64,000 nucleotides of DNA. Origin: Pseudomonas haemolytica. GTDB taxonomy: Bacteria > Pseudomonadota > Gammaproteobacteria > Pseudomonadales > Pseudomonadaceae. Below are positions 51,701-59,265 of the stretch, in pieces. Under the pieces are notes generated by a model. The model saw only the letters and a program-made list of their open reading frames with translations. It was not told where the DNA came from and made no database searches. The position numbers and the translations under genes were made by a program. How positions within the stretch are numbered: the first letter of the stretch is position 1; each line of letters starts with the position of its first letter. The stretch lies in NCBI RefSeq assembly GCF_009659625.1, contig NZ_VOIW01000005.1, forward strand, positions 248,001 to 312,000, read 5' to 3'.

Positions 51701-53552
51701 CAAGTAGCGTGGCCGAAAGCGACTGGCGACGGTTCAAATAGTCCAGCACACCCAGTGCCGGGCTCTCTTGCGGTGCGTCTGGGTGTTGGGTCGCATGCTC
51801 AATCGCCGCGTCACGCAGGGTCTGCTGCTCGCTCAGGCTCAAGGGGATCGGCCAGGACAAGCCACCGCCGAAATTACCGAATGGGTGTTGTTGTGCTCGC
51901 GCCGCTGCCGTTTGGGCCAGCGCCAGCAGCTCGCTCCGCGTGTTGGGCAGAGGCAAGCCATTTTCACGGACGAAGGCTTCCAGGCTGACGGACTTTCCAG
52001 GGGCCAGGACGTATGTCTGGTAGTGGATCGAGCCTGGGGCTACATTCATCGGAACGTTTTTCAAGACCGCCGACACGTCCCGCGTGGTGGCATTTTCCGC
52101 CAGGCTTTGGCCCGCCTGATTAAGCTGTTGCGCCAGGTACTGCCAGTTTTTGCGGTCTTCCAACTGTTGGTCGAGTAGCTGGCGGCCGTCCAGGGCGCTC
52201 AATCGATCCAGCAACCGCTCAGTGCGGGCCCACAAAGCGTTGGCACCGTCGAAATGCGCCCACAGGTCAGACGCCTGCTCCAGGGCCCCCTGCACCTGCG
52301 GCTGCCGCCAGGGGTCAACATCCATTGCGCTGCTTTGGGGCTCGTACAGCACTTGCAGTTCGGTGTTTACCTGTTGGCGTTGGTGTTCGAGCAATTGCGG
52401 TACGCCTGCCGCAATGACGTCGCCGGGTAGCGGGGTGAGGTTTTGGCTAAGCTCATTTTTCCAGCCAGGCTTGAGGCTCTGCTGGGTGGCCAGCGGCAGG
52501 CTTTGCAGCAACTGCTGCGCGGCGTCGGGGTAGTCGCTGATGCGCTGACGCAACGTTTGCAGCGCTTTGGCCGGGCTGTCGAACACCTCGTAGCCATCGC
52601 GGGGGGTATACAGCACCGTAAGGCCTCGCTGGTCGCCGGGCGTTAAGGTCCTGTCCGTGGACGGGCTATCGAAAGGACGCGTGGTCGACGAACCATCGCT
52701 GCTGGTAAGCAGAAAAGCCCCTGCCAAAAGGCTGCCGTCGGGCCTTGGCGTATCGAGCTTGAGCGGGTAGACCCCAGGCCGCTCTCCATCCTTCATCGCG
52801 CTCTCACGCGCTGCCAGGTTGGGGTGTTGAAACGCCTGGTCGATCAACGTCTTGGCGGCGGGTGTCAACGTACCGTCTTGCACTTGCAAAGCGGCCAGGG
52901 TGGATAACATCTCCCGATGAATAGCCAGCAACTCGGTTTGTGGTGACTCAGGGTTGGCTTCGCCGAGACGTGGTTCTGTCCAGAACCGGGCAAGGCTCAA
53001 TGGCAGTGCTTTTTCAAGGGCCTGGGCCATCGAAATCAACGTGCCGCGGGCGTTCAACTGCTGGTCGCTGTCGGCGGGCGCGGTGCCTATGTAGAAGCCC
53101 GATTCGGTACCCTCGGCAGAGGCTTCAGCAGCGGAGGAGGTCTTGAGCTTGAGCAGTGTGTCGAAGAGGGCCTGTGTGATGGTTTGCACCGAGAGCAGCC
53201 TGCGCTGGCCATGTTCATCAGTGTCATAGCGATGAACATAGAGTGTCGCTGGGTCTACGGGAGGCGCAGTGCCAAACGCTTGGGCGAGTTGCTGTTCAAT
53301 GACGTCGTTGAGCGTTGGCTGTCGGCTTATCAACCCCTGGATTTGCTGATTGAGCGCCTGGAACTGATTGAGCAATAGACGTTGGTCGGTGATTTGCAAG
53401 CCGCGGATCAGGTCTGACCGATCCGCGCTGATCGGCGCAATCCCCTCTACTTCGGGCAATGTTGATGTTTGCAGCAGGGGCGTGACGCGGGCGGGGGGAG
53501 ATTGGTCGGTGACGTCCCGGCGTGGGCGGTGGCTAGCGATACCTGTAAGCAC
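48720..53552 (-). CDS. Giant dermonecrotic-type toxin candidate with EreA/ChaN-like C-terminal domain
   Basis: 1610 residues. The N-terminal ~450 residues resemble the dermonecrotic-toxin N-terminal region (DUF6543-type) seen in large Pseudomonas proteins: LNDVIEQQLAQAFGTAPPVD, LLYTPRDGYEVFDSPAKALQ. A hydrophobic, possibly membrane-inserting stretch lies near residues 1130-1180 (DVAFDIFGFITAGIGAAAKA). A Pro-rich linker leads to the last 200 residues, where VFGEHHSQMASF (about 1415) and VALVGNAHMNTSEG (about 1548) are the paired Gly-Glu-x-His and Gly-x-x-His motifs of the EreA/ChaN/TIKI superfamily, also found in Pasteurella toxin. It starts at GTG with a poor ribosome-binding site. No immunity gene is recognisable beside it. 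Confidence 0.72.
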   Translation of the reverse strand: MLTGIASHRPRRDVTDQSPPARVTPLLQTSTLPEVEGIAPISADRSDLIRGLQITDQRLLLNQFQALNQQIQGLISRQPTLNDVIEQQLAQAFGTAPPVDPATLYVHRYDTDEHGQRRLLSVQTITQALFDTLLKLKTSSAAEASAEGTESGFYIGTAPADSDQQLNARGTLISMAQALEKALPLSLARFWTEPRLGEANPESPQTELLAIHREMLSTLAALQVQDGTLTPAAKTLIDQAFQHPNLAARESAMKDGERPGVYPLKLDTPRPDGSLLAGAFLLTSSDGSSTTRPFDSPSTDRTLTPGDQRGLTVLYTPRDGYEVFDSPAKALQTLRQRISDYPDAAQQLLQSLPLATQQSLKPGWKNELSQNLTPLPGDVIAAGVPQLLEHQRQQVNTELQVLYEPQSSAMDVDPWRQPQVQGALEQASDLWAHFDGANALWARTERLLDRLSALDGRQLLDQQLEDRKNWQYLAQQLNQAGQSLAENATTRDVSAVLKNVPMNVAPGSIHYQTYVLAPGKSVSLEAFVRENGLPLPNTRSELLALAQTAAARAQQHPFGNFGGGLSWPIPLSLSEQQTLRDAAIEHATQHPDAPQESPALGVLDYLNRRQSLSATLLEDPVKVLEALVSSTDGQALGLAMQTHFNGISTPTSVNDYTLAAINLALDPEALTAPRRNWVAGYDLADKKHWGKPLSAVFEGLTQRLIDTQRASPALAKAGAHLLLMRAAPHLLVKDIPDSVVYGSVAWANLCIAAAAIEAQSPGRVASMTFAEVMITAADLPAASTPAQTAVVLDWAVTKNILAAKDDGLYTQDDIDEALAAFNHQQEKLKEASALLDTPMPDREQLAEELLQKEFGENVALDDKIFAKKPQGLPPKPGKPYSMREILMEGVVMDDQWAIKNETHGVDFDAFVAFTKRPESNIQKAFDDTFATATTHHKTVKKLSIVNALTNLPPDDQKNLSHGKLNYYQEKSYKIGTLGNTLFHTSPKILVTAENDGALSKYEFDTEKGLIKKLGNTAVSTKPEVFHNEVTQIEEFFPDVSKSKAVDGVWTFANFIPGLSNIKWVDKDGFKRNPLDNSQPSTSSEPYLFTNRRALHLADSVVKALDLDNPAIKKAAAGTTSSEHRAEQTRTLRNFFLDLIPFRSAIVNFTEGNYSEGVTDVAFDIFGFITAGIGAAAKAGKVLNQAGSALSKALKVTKIMVPPLLKELNPFDGVGDLLLGAGKVAYEGGGALRNGMRTLKGTANRDALLVANKHYDAAATGSIKVGDSSIIGNAVKQNDHWYKFNADSLQPYGAPADFTPTDTLMPAATKSHTPTSHRARPYPSRPPFPHVGATKEALPAGDYVEQTAGKLIPGHFIPGSGMDQTKARFTQQMEDYYTATKTPGALPVQPTIPSVPKPISPQQLITETLQVSQGVVFGEHHSQMASFKLLMASMQTFVAQGVKKVYFEGVIDLPGVGAVDDGISNLGNLKKARTNPTYQDLVNEFKKNGIDVLPLDHYYLTRHKDDLLRSRTVSGVNSEIRLKEFNYYAAETIQANSGTEKWVALVGNAHMNTSEGVTGLAELTGTLGIGVFDNANVPHSMGLIDTRHIPDAAKPLKRGDLPGNLHIYMKP

Positions 53553-53984
53553 GTGAGTGATCTCGGATATATTGGCCCGACTTCCTAGCTAGTGAGTGAC
53601 AGTTCGCGTGGCGACTCTTCCTTAATGGGCTTCGTTTAGGTGAGATCAGTCCGTCGGACGGTTCCGGATGGGGGAGCGCAATTTTTGTGACTAAAGACGA
53701 ACAGGTTGGGTTAGCCACGTGAGCTATTTGGCAGGCTGAGGCAGGTGGTTACGACGCACTGGTTGGGATAAAGGCGGGAGGGTGTTGTCGGGGCAAAGCG
53801 TCGCGCTTTGCGCTCTGGAAAGCGAGACGCTGTCTGATCAGTAAATCTGGCGCAGAACGAGCCAAAGCTTTTCATCGCCTGTAACATGTGGCCCTGGCGA
53901 TTCCAGTCCACCCCCGTTAACGGGTATGTGCCTGGCATGTTCAGCGATTCAAAGTGGATACATTTTCAGTTTCAGGAACCCGTC
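53553..53984. other. Intergenic region with no supported gene
   Basis: 432 bases between the giant toxin gene and the small membrane protein gene. Short open frames on both strands have no ribosome-binding site and no recognisable sequence. The toxin promoter should lie at its left end and the small-protein promoter at its right. Confidence 0.5.
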
Positions 53985-54179
53985 ATGACCCAAAAGCAAC
54001 GCTTGAAATACTCGATTCTGATTTCCCTGGTAGTGCTGGGGGCGATGTTTGGTCTTTCCTATCTGCAGAACACCGGGGTTATCAGCGAAAAAACCTTCCA
54101 GTACCTGGCCATTGCGATTGCCGTGGTAGTGGTGGTGATCAACGGCATCATGCGCCGCAAGGTCAAGCCCAACTTCTGA
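53985..54179 (+). CDS. Small inner-membrane protein with two membrane helices
   Basis: 64 residues: a basic N-terminus (MTQKQRLKY), a first helix SILISLVVLGAMFGLSYLQ, a short loop and a second helix YLAIAIAVVVVVINGIMRRK. Compact and hydrophobic, of unknown function. ATG 53985 has AGGAAC upstream. It ends one base before the convergent Fur-like gene. Confidence 0.75.
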   Translation: MTQKQRLKYSILISLVVLGAMFGLSYLQNTGVISEKTFQYLAIAIAVVVVVINGIMRRKVKPNF

Positions 54180-54180
54180 G

Positions 54181-54558
54181 TCAGGCGCGACCTTCGAGCA
54201 CTTTGGCAGCCTCTGCATGGAGGCTGTAGCTCTTATCGGCATTGAGGGTGATCACGCCCTCGCTGCACAGGCGCTTGAGCACCTCGCGCACGCTGAGAAA
54301 CGACAATGGGATGCCCAGTTCCAGCAAGTGGCTGTGCACGCCCCGCACCCCCAGGGTGCGCTGGTTGTCGGCAGCGGTGAGCAGGGCGTCGATGACCTTC
54401 AGCCGAATCAGGCTGGTGCGCAAACCGAAACACTTGAGCAAATGGCGAATACGCTGGTTGCCCTGTTCGGGTACTTTGCCGAACGCTCGTGCGCCGTCGC
54501 CAAAGTCGGCATCGGCGTTCGGTGAATGTCCATCCGTGGGCACTTGCGGGTTATACAT
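54181..54558 (-). CDS. Short Fur-like regulator (DNA-binding domain only)
   Basis: 125 residues. After a 35-residue disordered start comes a Fur-type winged helix: FGLRTSLIRLKVIDALLTAA (helices 1-2), GVRGVHSHLLELGIPLSFLS then VREVLKRLCSEGVITLN (recognition helix and wing). The C-terminal dimerisation and metal-binding domain of Fur/Zur is missing, with no HHH or CxxC motifs. The position beside and divergent from pvdQ matches PA2384 of P. aeruginosa, a Fur-like protein linked to iron-starvation responses. It must therefore sense iron indirectly or act by another signal. Confidence 0.82.
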   Translation of the reverse strand: MYNPQVPTDGHSPNADADFGDGARAFGKVPEQGNQRIRHLLKCFGLRTSLIRLKVIDALLTAADNQRTLGVRGVHSHLLELGIPLSFLSVREVLKRLCSEGVITLNADKSYSLHAEAAKVLEGRA

Positions 54559-54714
54559 GCAAAAACTCCTTTTCAGAGCCTGATCAAGAAAAAGATGGCG
54601 CTCTTAGGTACTAAGACGAACGAGTGACGCAAATCATGAATCGATGCGTGTAGAAAATTCATCGGTATAGAATTTGTCACTCATTAATCGCCACGGTTAA
54701 ACACCTCTCCCGGC

Positions 54715-54738
54715 TAAATTACTCTTCGCTGTTTGCGT
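54715..54738 (+). promoter_or_regulatory. PvdS iron-starvation box for pvdQ
   Basis: TAAAT (54715-54719) and CGT (54736-54738) are separated by exactly 16 bases, the spacing of the PvdS-dependent promoter (TAAAT-N16/17-CGT). It lies 57 bases before the pvdQ start, leaving room for a normal leader. Confidence 0.72.
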
Positions 54739-54795
54739 TATTACGGTGGGGTAACTATCCCTCGTGAGGGTGTTCAATTTGACTGTGGAGTCGGC

Positions 54796-57075
54796 GTGAT
54801 TATTTCCAACGGGTTGTCCAGGGTAGGCGTAGCAGGGCTGTTGCTGGGGTTGAGCCTGGCCGTATCGGCACGGGAACAAGTGACACAGGCGTCGGCGGAT
54901 ATCCGGCGTACCAGTTATGGCGTGCCGCATATTCGCGCCAACGACGAGCGTGGCCTGGGGGTCGGTATCGGTTACGCCTATGCCCAGGACAACTTGTGCC
55001 TGCTGGCCAATGAAGTGGTCACGGTCAATGGCGAGCGCGCCAGGTTTTTCGGTCCCGAACAAGCCACCCTGGAAGAGCGCAACAACCTCGCTAGCGATGT
55101 GTTCTTCACCTGGCTCAATACACCGTCCGCGGTGGCCGCATTCTGGAAGGCGCAAAGCCCGCAGATGCAGCAGCGCATCCAGGGCTATGTGGCCGGCTAC
55201 AACCGTTATCTCAAGGAGCAGGGCGCGCCTGCACAGTGTAAGGCAGCCTGGGTGCGACCCTTGGTGGTTGAAGACCTGGTGAAGTTGACCCGCAGGCTGT
55301 TGGTGGAAGGAGGCGTCGGCCAGTTCGCCGAAGCCTTGGTGGGCGCGACTCCGCCTCAGGCCACCGCCGGTGTGCAACCGAGCGCCAAGGCATTTGAGCT
55401 GGCCGCGGCCAACCAGCAACGCTTCACCCTGGACCGAGGCAGCAATGCCGTCGCCGTGGGCCGTGACCGTTCGTTCAATGGCCGCGGCATGTTGCTGGCC
55501 AACCCGCACTTTCCCTGGGTAGGCGGCATGCGTTTTTACGAGATGCACCTGACCATCCCGGGCCAGTTGGATGTGATGGGCGCCGCGTTGCCCGGCCTGC
55601 CGGTGGTGAATATCGGCTTCAACCAGCACCTGGCGTGGACCCATACGGTGGACACGTCCAAGCATTTCACCCTGTACCGCCTGACCCTCGACCCCAAGGA
55701 TTCCACCCGCTACATGCTTGATGGCAAATCCATCCCCTTGGACAAGAAGGCCGTGACGGTACAGGTCAAGCAAGCCGATGGCAGCCTCAAGGGCGTGACC
55801 CATAACGTCTACAGTTCGCAGTTCGGCCCCGTGGTGCAATGGCCCGGCAAGCTCGACTGGGACAGCCATTACGCCTTTAGCCTGCGCGATGCCAACCTGG
55901 GCAACGACCGGGTACTGCAACAGTGGTATGCGGTGAACCGCGCCGGCAGCCTCAAGGAACTGCAAACCTCGGTGCACACCCTGCAAGGCATTCCATGGGT
56001 CAACACCCTGGCCGCCGATGACCAGGGCCAAAGCCTGTACATGAACCTGTCAGTGGTGCCCAACGTCAGCGCCGCCAAGCTCGCCCAGTGCAGCGACCCA
56101 CGGGCCGGGCTGCAAATGATCATGCTCGACGGCGCCCACAGTGCCTGCGCCTGGGACATCGACCCGCGTGCGGCCCAGGCCGGCATCTTCCCGGCCGATC
56201 AGTTGCCCCAGCTGCAACGCACCGACTACGTGCAGCATTCCAACGACTCCGCCTGGCTGGCCAACCCCAAGGCGCCGCTGACAGGCTTCTCGCCGGTGAT
56301 CAGCCAGGACAACATCGGCCTCGGCCCACGTGCGCGCTTCGCTATCCAGCGCTTGCAGTCCCTGGACAAACACCCCATCGGCGTCGCAGACCTGCAAAAC
56401 ATGGTCATGGGCAACGAGGTGTACCTGGCGAGCCAAGTCATGCCCGACCTGCTGACGTTCTGCGCCAAACACCTGGGCGCCGATGCCGCGGCACTACAGC
56501 CGCTGTGCAGCAGCCTGAAAAACTGGGACCAGCGCGCCAACCTCGACAGCGGCGTGGGCCTGGTGCACTTCATCAACCTGATGCAGCACCTGCAGCAAGT
56601 CCCCGACGCCTGGCGCGTCGCCTTCGACCCAGCCCACCCGCTCACCACCCCAACCGGCCTCGCCATCGACCGCGCCCCCGTCGCCAAGGCCCTGCGCGAA
56701 GCCATGCTGGCCTCCAGCGCAGACGTCGACAAACTCGGCCTGAGCCGCTGGGGTGACATCCAAGTCTCCGGTCAAACCCCCATCCACGGCGGCCCGCAAG
56801 AACTGGGCATCTACAACGCCATGCAAACCGTCCCCCGCGCCGACGGCAAACGCGAAGTGGTCAGCGGCACCAGCTACCTGCAAATCGTCACCTTCGACGA
56901 CAAAGGCCCCAACGCCATAGGCGTACTGGCGTTCTCCGAATCCAGCAACCCTGCGTCCAACTACTCAAAGGACCAGACCCAAGCCTTCTCCAAGAAAAAC
57001 CTGCGCCCATTGCCGTTCACCGACGCCCAGATCAAGGCTGATCCGCAGTACCAAATCCAGACAGTGAAGGAGTAG
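54796..57075 (+). CDS. pvdQ: PvdQ, periplasmic N-terminal nucleophile acylase of pyoverdine maturation
   Basis: 759 residues, an Ntn-hydrolase precursor. A signal peptide ends near LAVSAREQ. The alpha chain includes IRRTSYGVPHIRANDERGLG. The autocleavage site is DRG/SNAVAVGRD with the new N-terminal Ser at about residue 216 (Ser217 in P. aeruginosa). The beta chain has GMLLANPHFPWVGGMRFYEM and WTHTVDTSKHFTLYRL. It removes the acyl chain from pyoverdine precursors in the periplasm and can hydrolyse long-chain acyl-homoserine lactones. GTG 54796 with GGAG six bases upstream gives a length close to the 762 residues known. Confidence 0.93.
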   Translation: MIISNGLSRVGVAGLLLGLSLAVSAREQVTQASADIRRTSYGVPHIRANDERGLGVGIGYAYAQDNLCLLANEVVTVNGERARFFGPEQATLEERNNLASDVFFTWLNTPSAVAAFWKAQSPQMQQRIQGYVAGYNRYLKEQGAPAQCKAAWVRPLVVEDLVKLTRRLLVEGGVGQFAEALVGATPPQATAGVQPSAKAFELAAANQQRFTLDRGSNAVAVGRDRSFNGRGMLLANPHFPWVGGMRFYEMHLTIPGQLDVMGAALPGLPVVNIGFNQHLAWTHTVDTSKHFTLYRLTLDPKDSTRYMLDGKSIPLDKKAVTVQVKQADGSLKGVTHNVYSSQFGPVVQWPGKLDWDSHYAFSLRDANLGNDRVLQQWYAVNRAGSLKELQTSVHTLQGIPWVNTLAADDQGQSLYMNLSVVPNVSAAKLAQCSDPRAGLQMIMLDGAHSACAWDIDPRAAQAGIFPADQLPQLQRTDYVQHSNDSAWLANPKAPLTGFSPVISQDNIGLGPRARFAIQRLQSLDKHPIGVADLQNMVMGNEVYLASQVMPDLLTFCAKHLGADAAALQPLCSSLKNWDQRANLDSGVGLVHFINLMQHLQQVPDAWRVAFDPAHPLTTPTGLAIDRAPVAKALREAMLASSADVDKLGLSRWGDIQVSGQTPIHGGPQELGIYNAMQTVPRADGKREVVSGTSYLQIVTFDDKGPNAIGVLAFSESSNPASNYSKDQTQAFSKKNLRPLPFTDAQIKADPQYQIQTVKE

Positions 57076-57084
57076 GGCAGACCC

Positions 57085-57133
57085 GCAACCCCTTGATGCC
57101 AAGGCAGAATATTTTTTGAAATCAAGGGGTTGC
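57085..57133. repeat. 13-bp inverted repeat downstream of pvdQ
   Basis: GCAACCCCTTGAT (57085-57097) and ATCAAGGGGTTGC (57121-57133) are perfect inverted copies around a 23-base AT-rich loop. It may act as the pvdQ terminator or an RNA-stability hairpin. The right arm overlaps a candidate promoter for the tRNA (TTGCAG-N17-CATAAT, 57130-57158). Confidence 0.55.
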
Positions 57134-57289
57134 AGGCATAGGCAAATAAGTACATAATGGCGCCCATCGAACGCAACGAAGCTTTAAAAACTTCAATGTA
57201 TTCAATGAGTTAGAGTAGAGGCGCGCTTCACATAGCCCACTCAAGTTTGTATGCGGTGAATGTCAGCGACAAGGGCATTGACCGTTTGA

Positions 57290-57363
57290 GGCCGAGTAGC
57301 AAAATGGTTATGCAGCGGATTGCAAATCCGCCTACGCCGGTTCGATTCCGACCTCGGCCTCCA
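57290..57363 (+). tRNA. tRNA-Cys (anticodon GCA)
   Basis: A 74-base cloverleaf. Acceptor arm GGCCGAG/CTCGGCC, discriminator T and encoded CCA; anticodon stem GCGGA/TCCGC with loop TTGCAAA, so anticodon GCA at 57322-57324; T arm with GGTTCGATTCC. A terminator follows directly. Confidence 0.96.
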
Positions 57364-57370
57364 CTCTTAA

Positions 57371-57404
57371 AAACCCCGTAGATTAACGTCTACGGGGTTT
57401 TTTA
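57371..57404 (+). terminator. Terminator after tRNA-Cys
   Basis: A 12-bp stem AAACCCCGTAGA/TCTACGGGGTTT followed by TTTT, starting eight bases after the tRNA. Confidence 0.9.
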
Positions 57405-57622
57405 TTATCTGGGATTTGGCAACCCTACCAGCGCCCTTATTCAGGGAAACTGAACGAAGCAGATGATGTCCGATTGCTATCGGTCAACGACGACTTCGCT
57501 CGAGCGGGCATTGGGTCTACGCTCAGTCAATGCCTCAGCGACCTCAACGTGCCGGTTTCGCCGCGCGTTTATCCTGCCAACGCAGGGTAACGCCCGTACT
57601 CATCAAGCTGAAAGAGTGAACC
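57405..57622. other. Intergenic stretch without a supported gene
   Basis: About 218 bases between the tRNA terminator and the META lipoprotein gene. One open frame (from 57463) runs into the lipoprotein gene out of phase and has no family resemblance. The lipoprotein promoter should lie here. Confidence 0.4.
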
Positions 57623-58438
57623 ATGAAACAGAAAATTCTTCTCGTGGCCGTTTGTGCTGCACTGATCCAAGGCTGTGCCGCCCCGACCAAAAGCCATGAA
57701 GAATCACCTTCCATGCCCATGACTACCTCGACGGCTGTAGCCCAGCCAGCATTATCCGCTTACTACTGGAACCTGGTCTCGGCAACTGATGCTTCGGGCA
57801 AACCTCTCGTCGCTCTGGATAAAGGCATCGAGCGCAAGTTGCGCGTTTCATTCGGTGACCAGAACCTGAATATCAGCGGTGGTTGCAATCGCCAGTTCGG
57901 CGGCTATCACTATCAGGCAGGGGTTCTGAAGGTGCAGCCACTGGCCTCTACGCTTATGGCCTGCGACAAGAGCCTGATGGAGCTTGACGCTCAGGTAGGT
58001 CGACTGTTCAAGGGTGATCTGCGCGCCGTCATCACCGGCGATAACGCGGAGCCGATGCTGCAACTGACTACAGCGGATGGCTCGGTGCTCAAGCTGCAGG
58101 GCGAGGCCACCCCAGAGACCCGCTACGGTAGTAAGGGTGAGGTCAAGTTCCTGGAGGTAGCTGCCAAGACTGTCAAGTGCAGTCATCCTTTGATCCCTGG
58201 CTATCAGTGTTTGCAAGTGCGTGAGCGCCGCTATGACGACGCGGGCCTGCAACTCGCGACCCAGGACACATGGCATCCGCTGTATCAGTCTATCGAAGGC
58301 TTCGACCACCATGACGGCGTGCGCACCGTGCTGCGGGTTAAGGAATATGAATGGAAGAACCCGCCAGCAGACGCGCCTTCGAAGGTCTATGTCTTAGATC
58401 TGGTGGTCGAGCAGGATGCTTCTGGGACGGGTAAGTAA
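57623..58438 (+). CDS. META/DUF4377 domain lipoprotein (HslJ-like)
   Basis: 271 residues. A lipoprotein signal, KILLVAVCAALIQGC, gives lipidation at Cys 18. A META domain (YYWNLVSATDASGKPL, LNISGGCNRQFGGYHYQAG, LASTLMACDKSLMELD), as in heat-shock protein HslJ, spans about residues 48-150. A DUF4377 domain (FLEVAAKTVKCSHPLIPGYQ, then CLQVRERRYDDAG) follows to about 262. It is anchored in the outer or inner membrane facing the periplasm. META proteins are linked to novobiocin resistance and stress; the exact role is unknown. Confidence 0.9.
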   Translation: MKQKILLVAVCAALIQGCAAPTKSHEESPSMPMTTSTAVAQPALSAYYWNLVSATDASGKPLVALDKGIERKLRVSFGDQNLNISGGCNRQFGGYHYQAGVLKVQPLASTLMACDKSLMELDAQVGRLFKGDLRAVITGDNAEPMLQLTTADGSVLKLQGEATPETRYGSKGEVKFLEVAAKTVKCSHPLIPGYQCLQVRERRYDDAGLQLATQDTWHPLYQSIEGFDHHDGVRTVLRVKEYEWKNPPADAPSKVYVLDLVVEQDASGTGK

Positions 58439-58603
58439 ACAAGATCAACATCAGGCCGGTATCCATGAGCACATTGTGCATGCCGGCCTGTCGCGAGGTA
58501 TTCGCGATACAGAGTGTTGCATCGCTGTCGCTAATCAAAATGTCCGCAGCGTGGGATATTGGGTGTGCATTATTTTTGTATTGCCCTGAATAGAGAGAAC
58601 AGT

Positions 58604-59113
58604 ATGAGCCCACGCAAAGAGTTACCAACCCACACCGCTGAACAGCGCGAACCTGAAGGTAGTAATGCTGGCGTGCTTACCGCGTTTATGCAGGCCTTGT
58701 TGTCCGGCGAAAACTATCAAAAGTATTTGGATGACAATGTCCACTACGTTTCTCTTAATAAACATAACGAAGAGTTGAGAAAGATCATGCCTTGGGCAGG
58801 CGAGCACCATGGCGTCGCAGAGTACGTCAGGATGCAGGACGTTATCGGGGGCTACTGTGATTTTGGTGAGTTTAGTGTGGATAAGGTGTTCGGGGTCGGA
58901 GAGGATGTTGCAGCGTTTGGCTGGTTTACTTATAGCGGCAAGAAGATTGGTAGTCTCATACAGACGCCATTTTCCATTCATGCCAAAGTAAGAAACAGCA
59001 AAATCGTCTACTTTCAGTTTTTTGAGGATACCTATGCCACTGCCAGTGCCTATCGAAGATCAGGCAAGTGGAATGTAGAGAACGGGCAGGGCGCGTCAGT
59101 GGTGGGTATTTAA
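58604..59113 (+). CDS. SnoaL-like/NTF2-fold protein
   Basis: 169 residues. The pattern of a long helix (GVLTAFMQALLSGENYQKYL), a strand with conserved polar residues (DDNVHYVSLN), GVAEYVRMQ and a C-terminal curved sheet (SLIQTPFSIHAKVRNSKIVY then FQFFEDTYA) fits the SnoaL_2/NTF2 fold. These are small-molecule-binding proteins or isomerases. ATG 58604 follows GAGAG. It stands alone upstream of a LysR gene. Confidence 0.8.
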   Translation: MSPRKELPTHTAEQREPEGSNAGVLTAFMQALLSGENYQKYLDDNVHYVSLNKHNEELRKIMPWAGEHHGVAEYVRMQDVIGGYCDFGEFSVDKVFGVGEDVAAFGWFTYSGKKIGSLIQTPFSIHAKVRNSKIVYFQFFEDTYATASAYRRSGKWNVENGQGASVVGI

Positions 59114-59265
59114 CACCCAAGCCATGGAGCTTCCCCGGCACGCCGTTTGCGGCTCTGTCGGATGTACGTTTCAGCCACATCCGCAGAGCCGCGTCGCTTA
59201 ACTTCTAATCTTGAGCCGCTTAAGTAATGATAGTGTGAATACTGAATGCAAAACAGGTAGCCGGC

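Noticed and set aside
53711..53938. Minus-strand frame of 75 codons upstream of the small membrane protein
   Set aside because: No ribosome-binding site, unusual Cys/Arg/Pro composition and no conserved pattern. The region is better read as intergenic.
57290..57363. tRNA-Cys as an integration site for a genomic island
   Set aside because: The genes to its right look like ordinary chromosomal genes. I saw no integrase and no repeat of the tRNA 3' end within the window.
57463..57699. Frame of 78 codons between tRNA-Cys and the META lipoprotein gene
   Set aside because: It runs out of phase into the lipoprotein gene and shows no coding character.
58452..58490. Inverted repeat CAGGCCGG/CCGGCCTG after the META lipoprotein gene as a terminator
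   Set aside because: The loop is long and no T-run follows on the plus strand, so it was not listed as a terminator.
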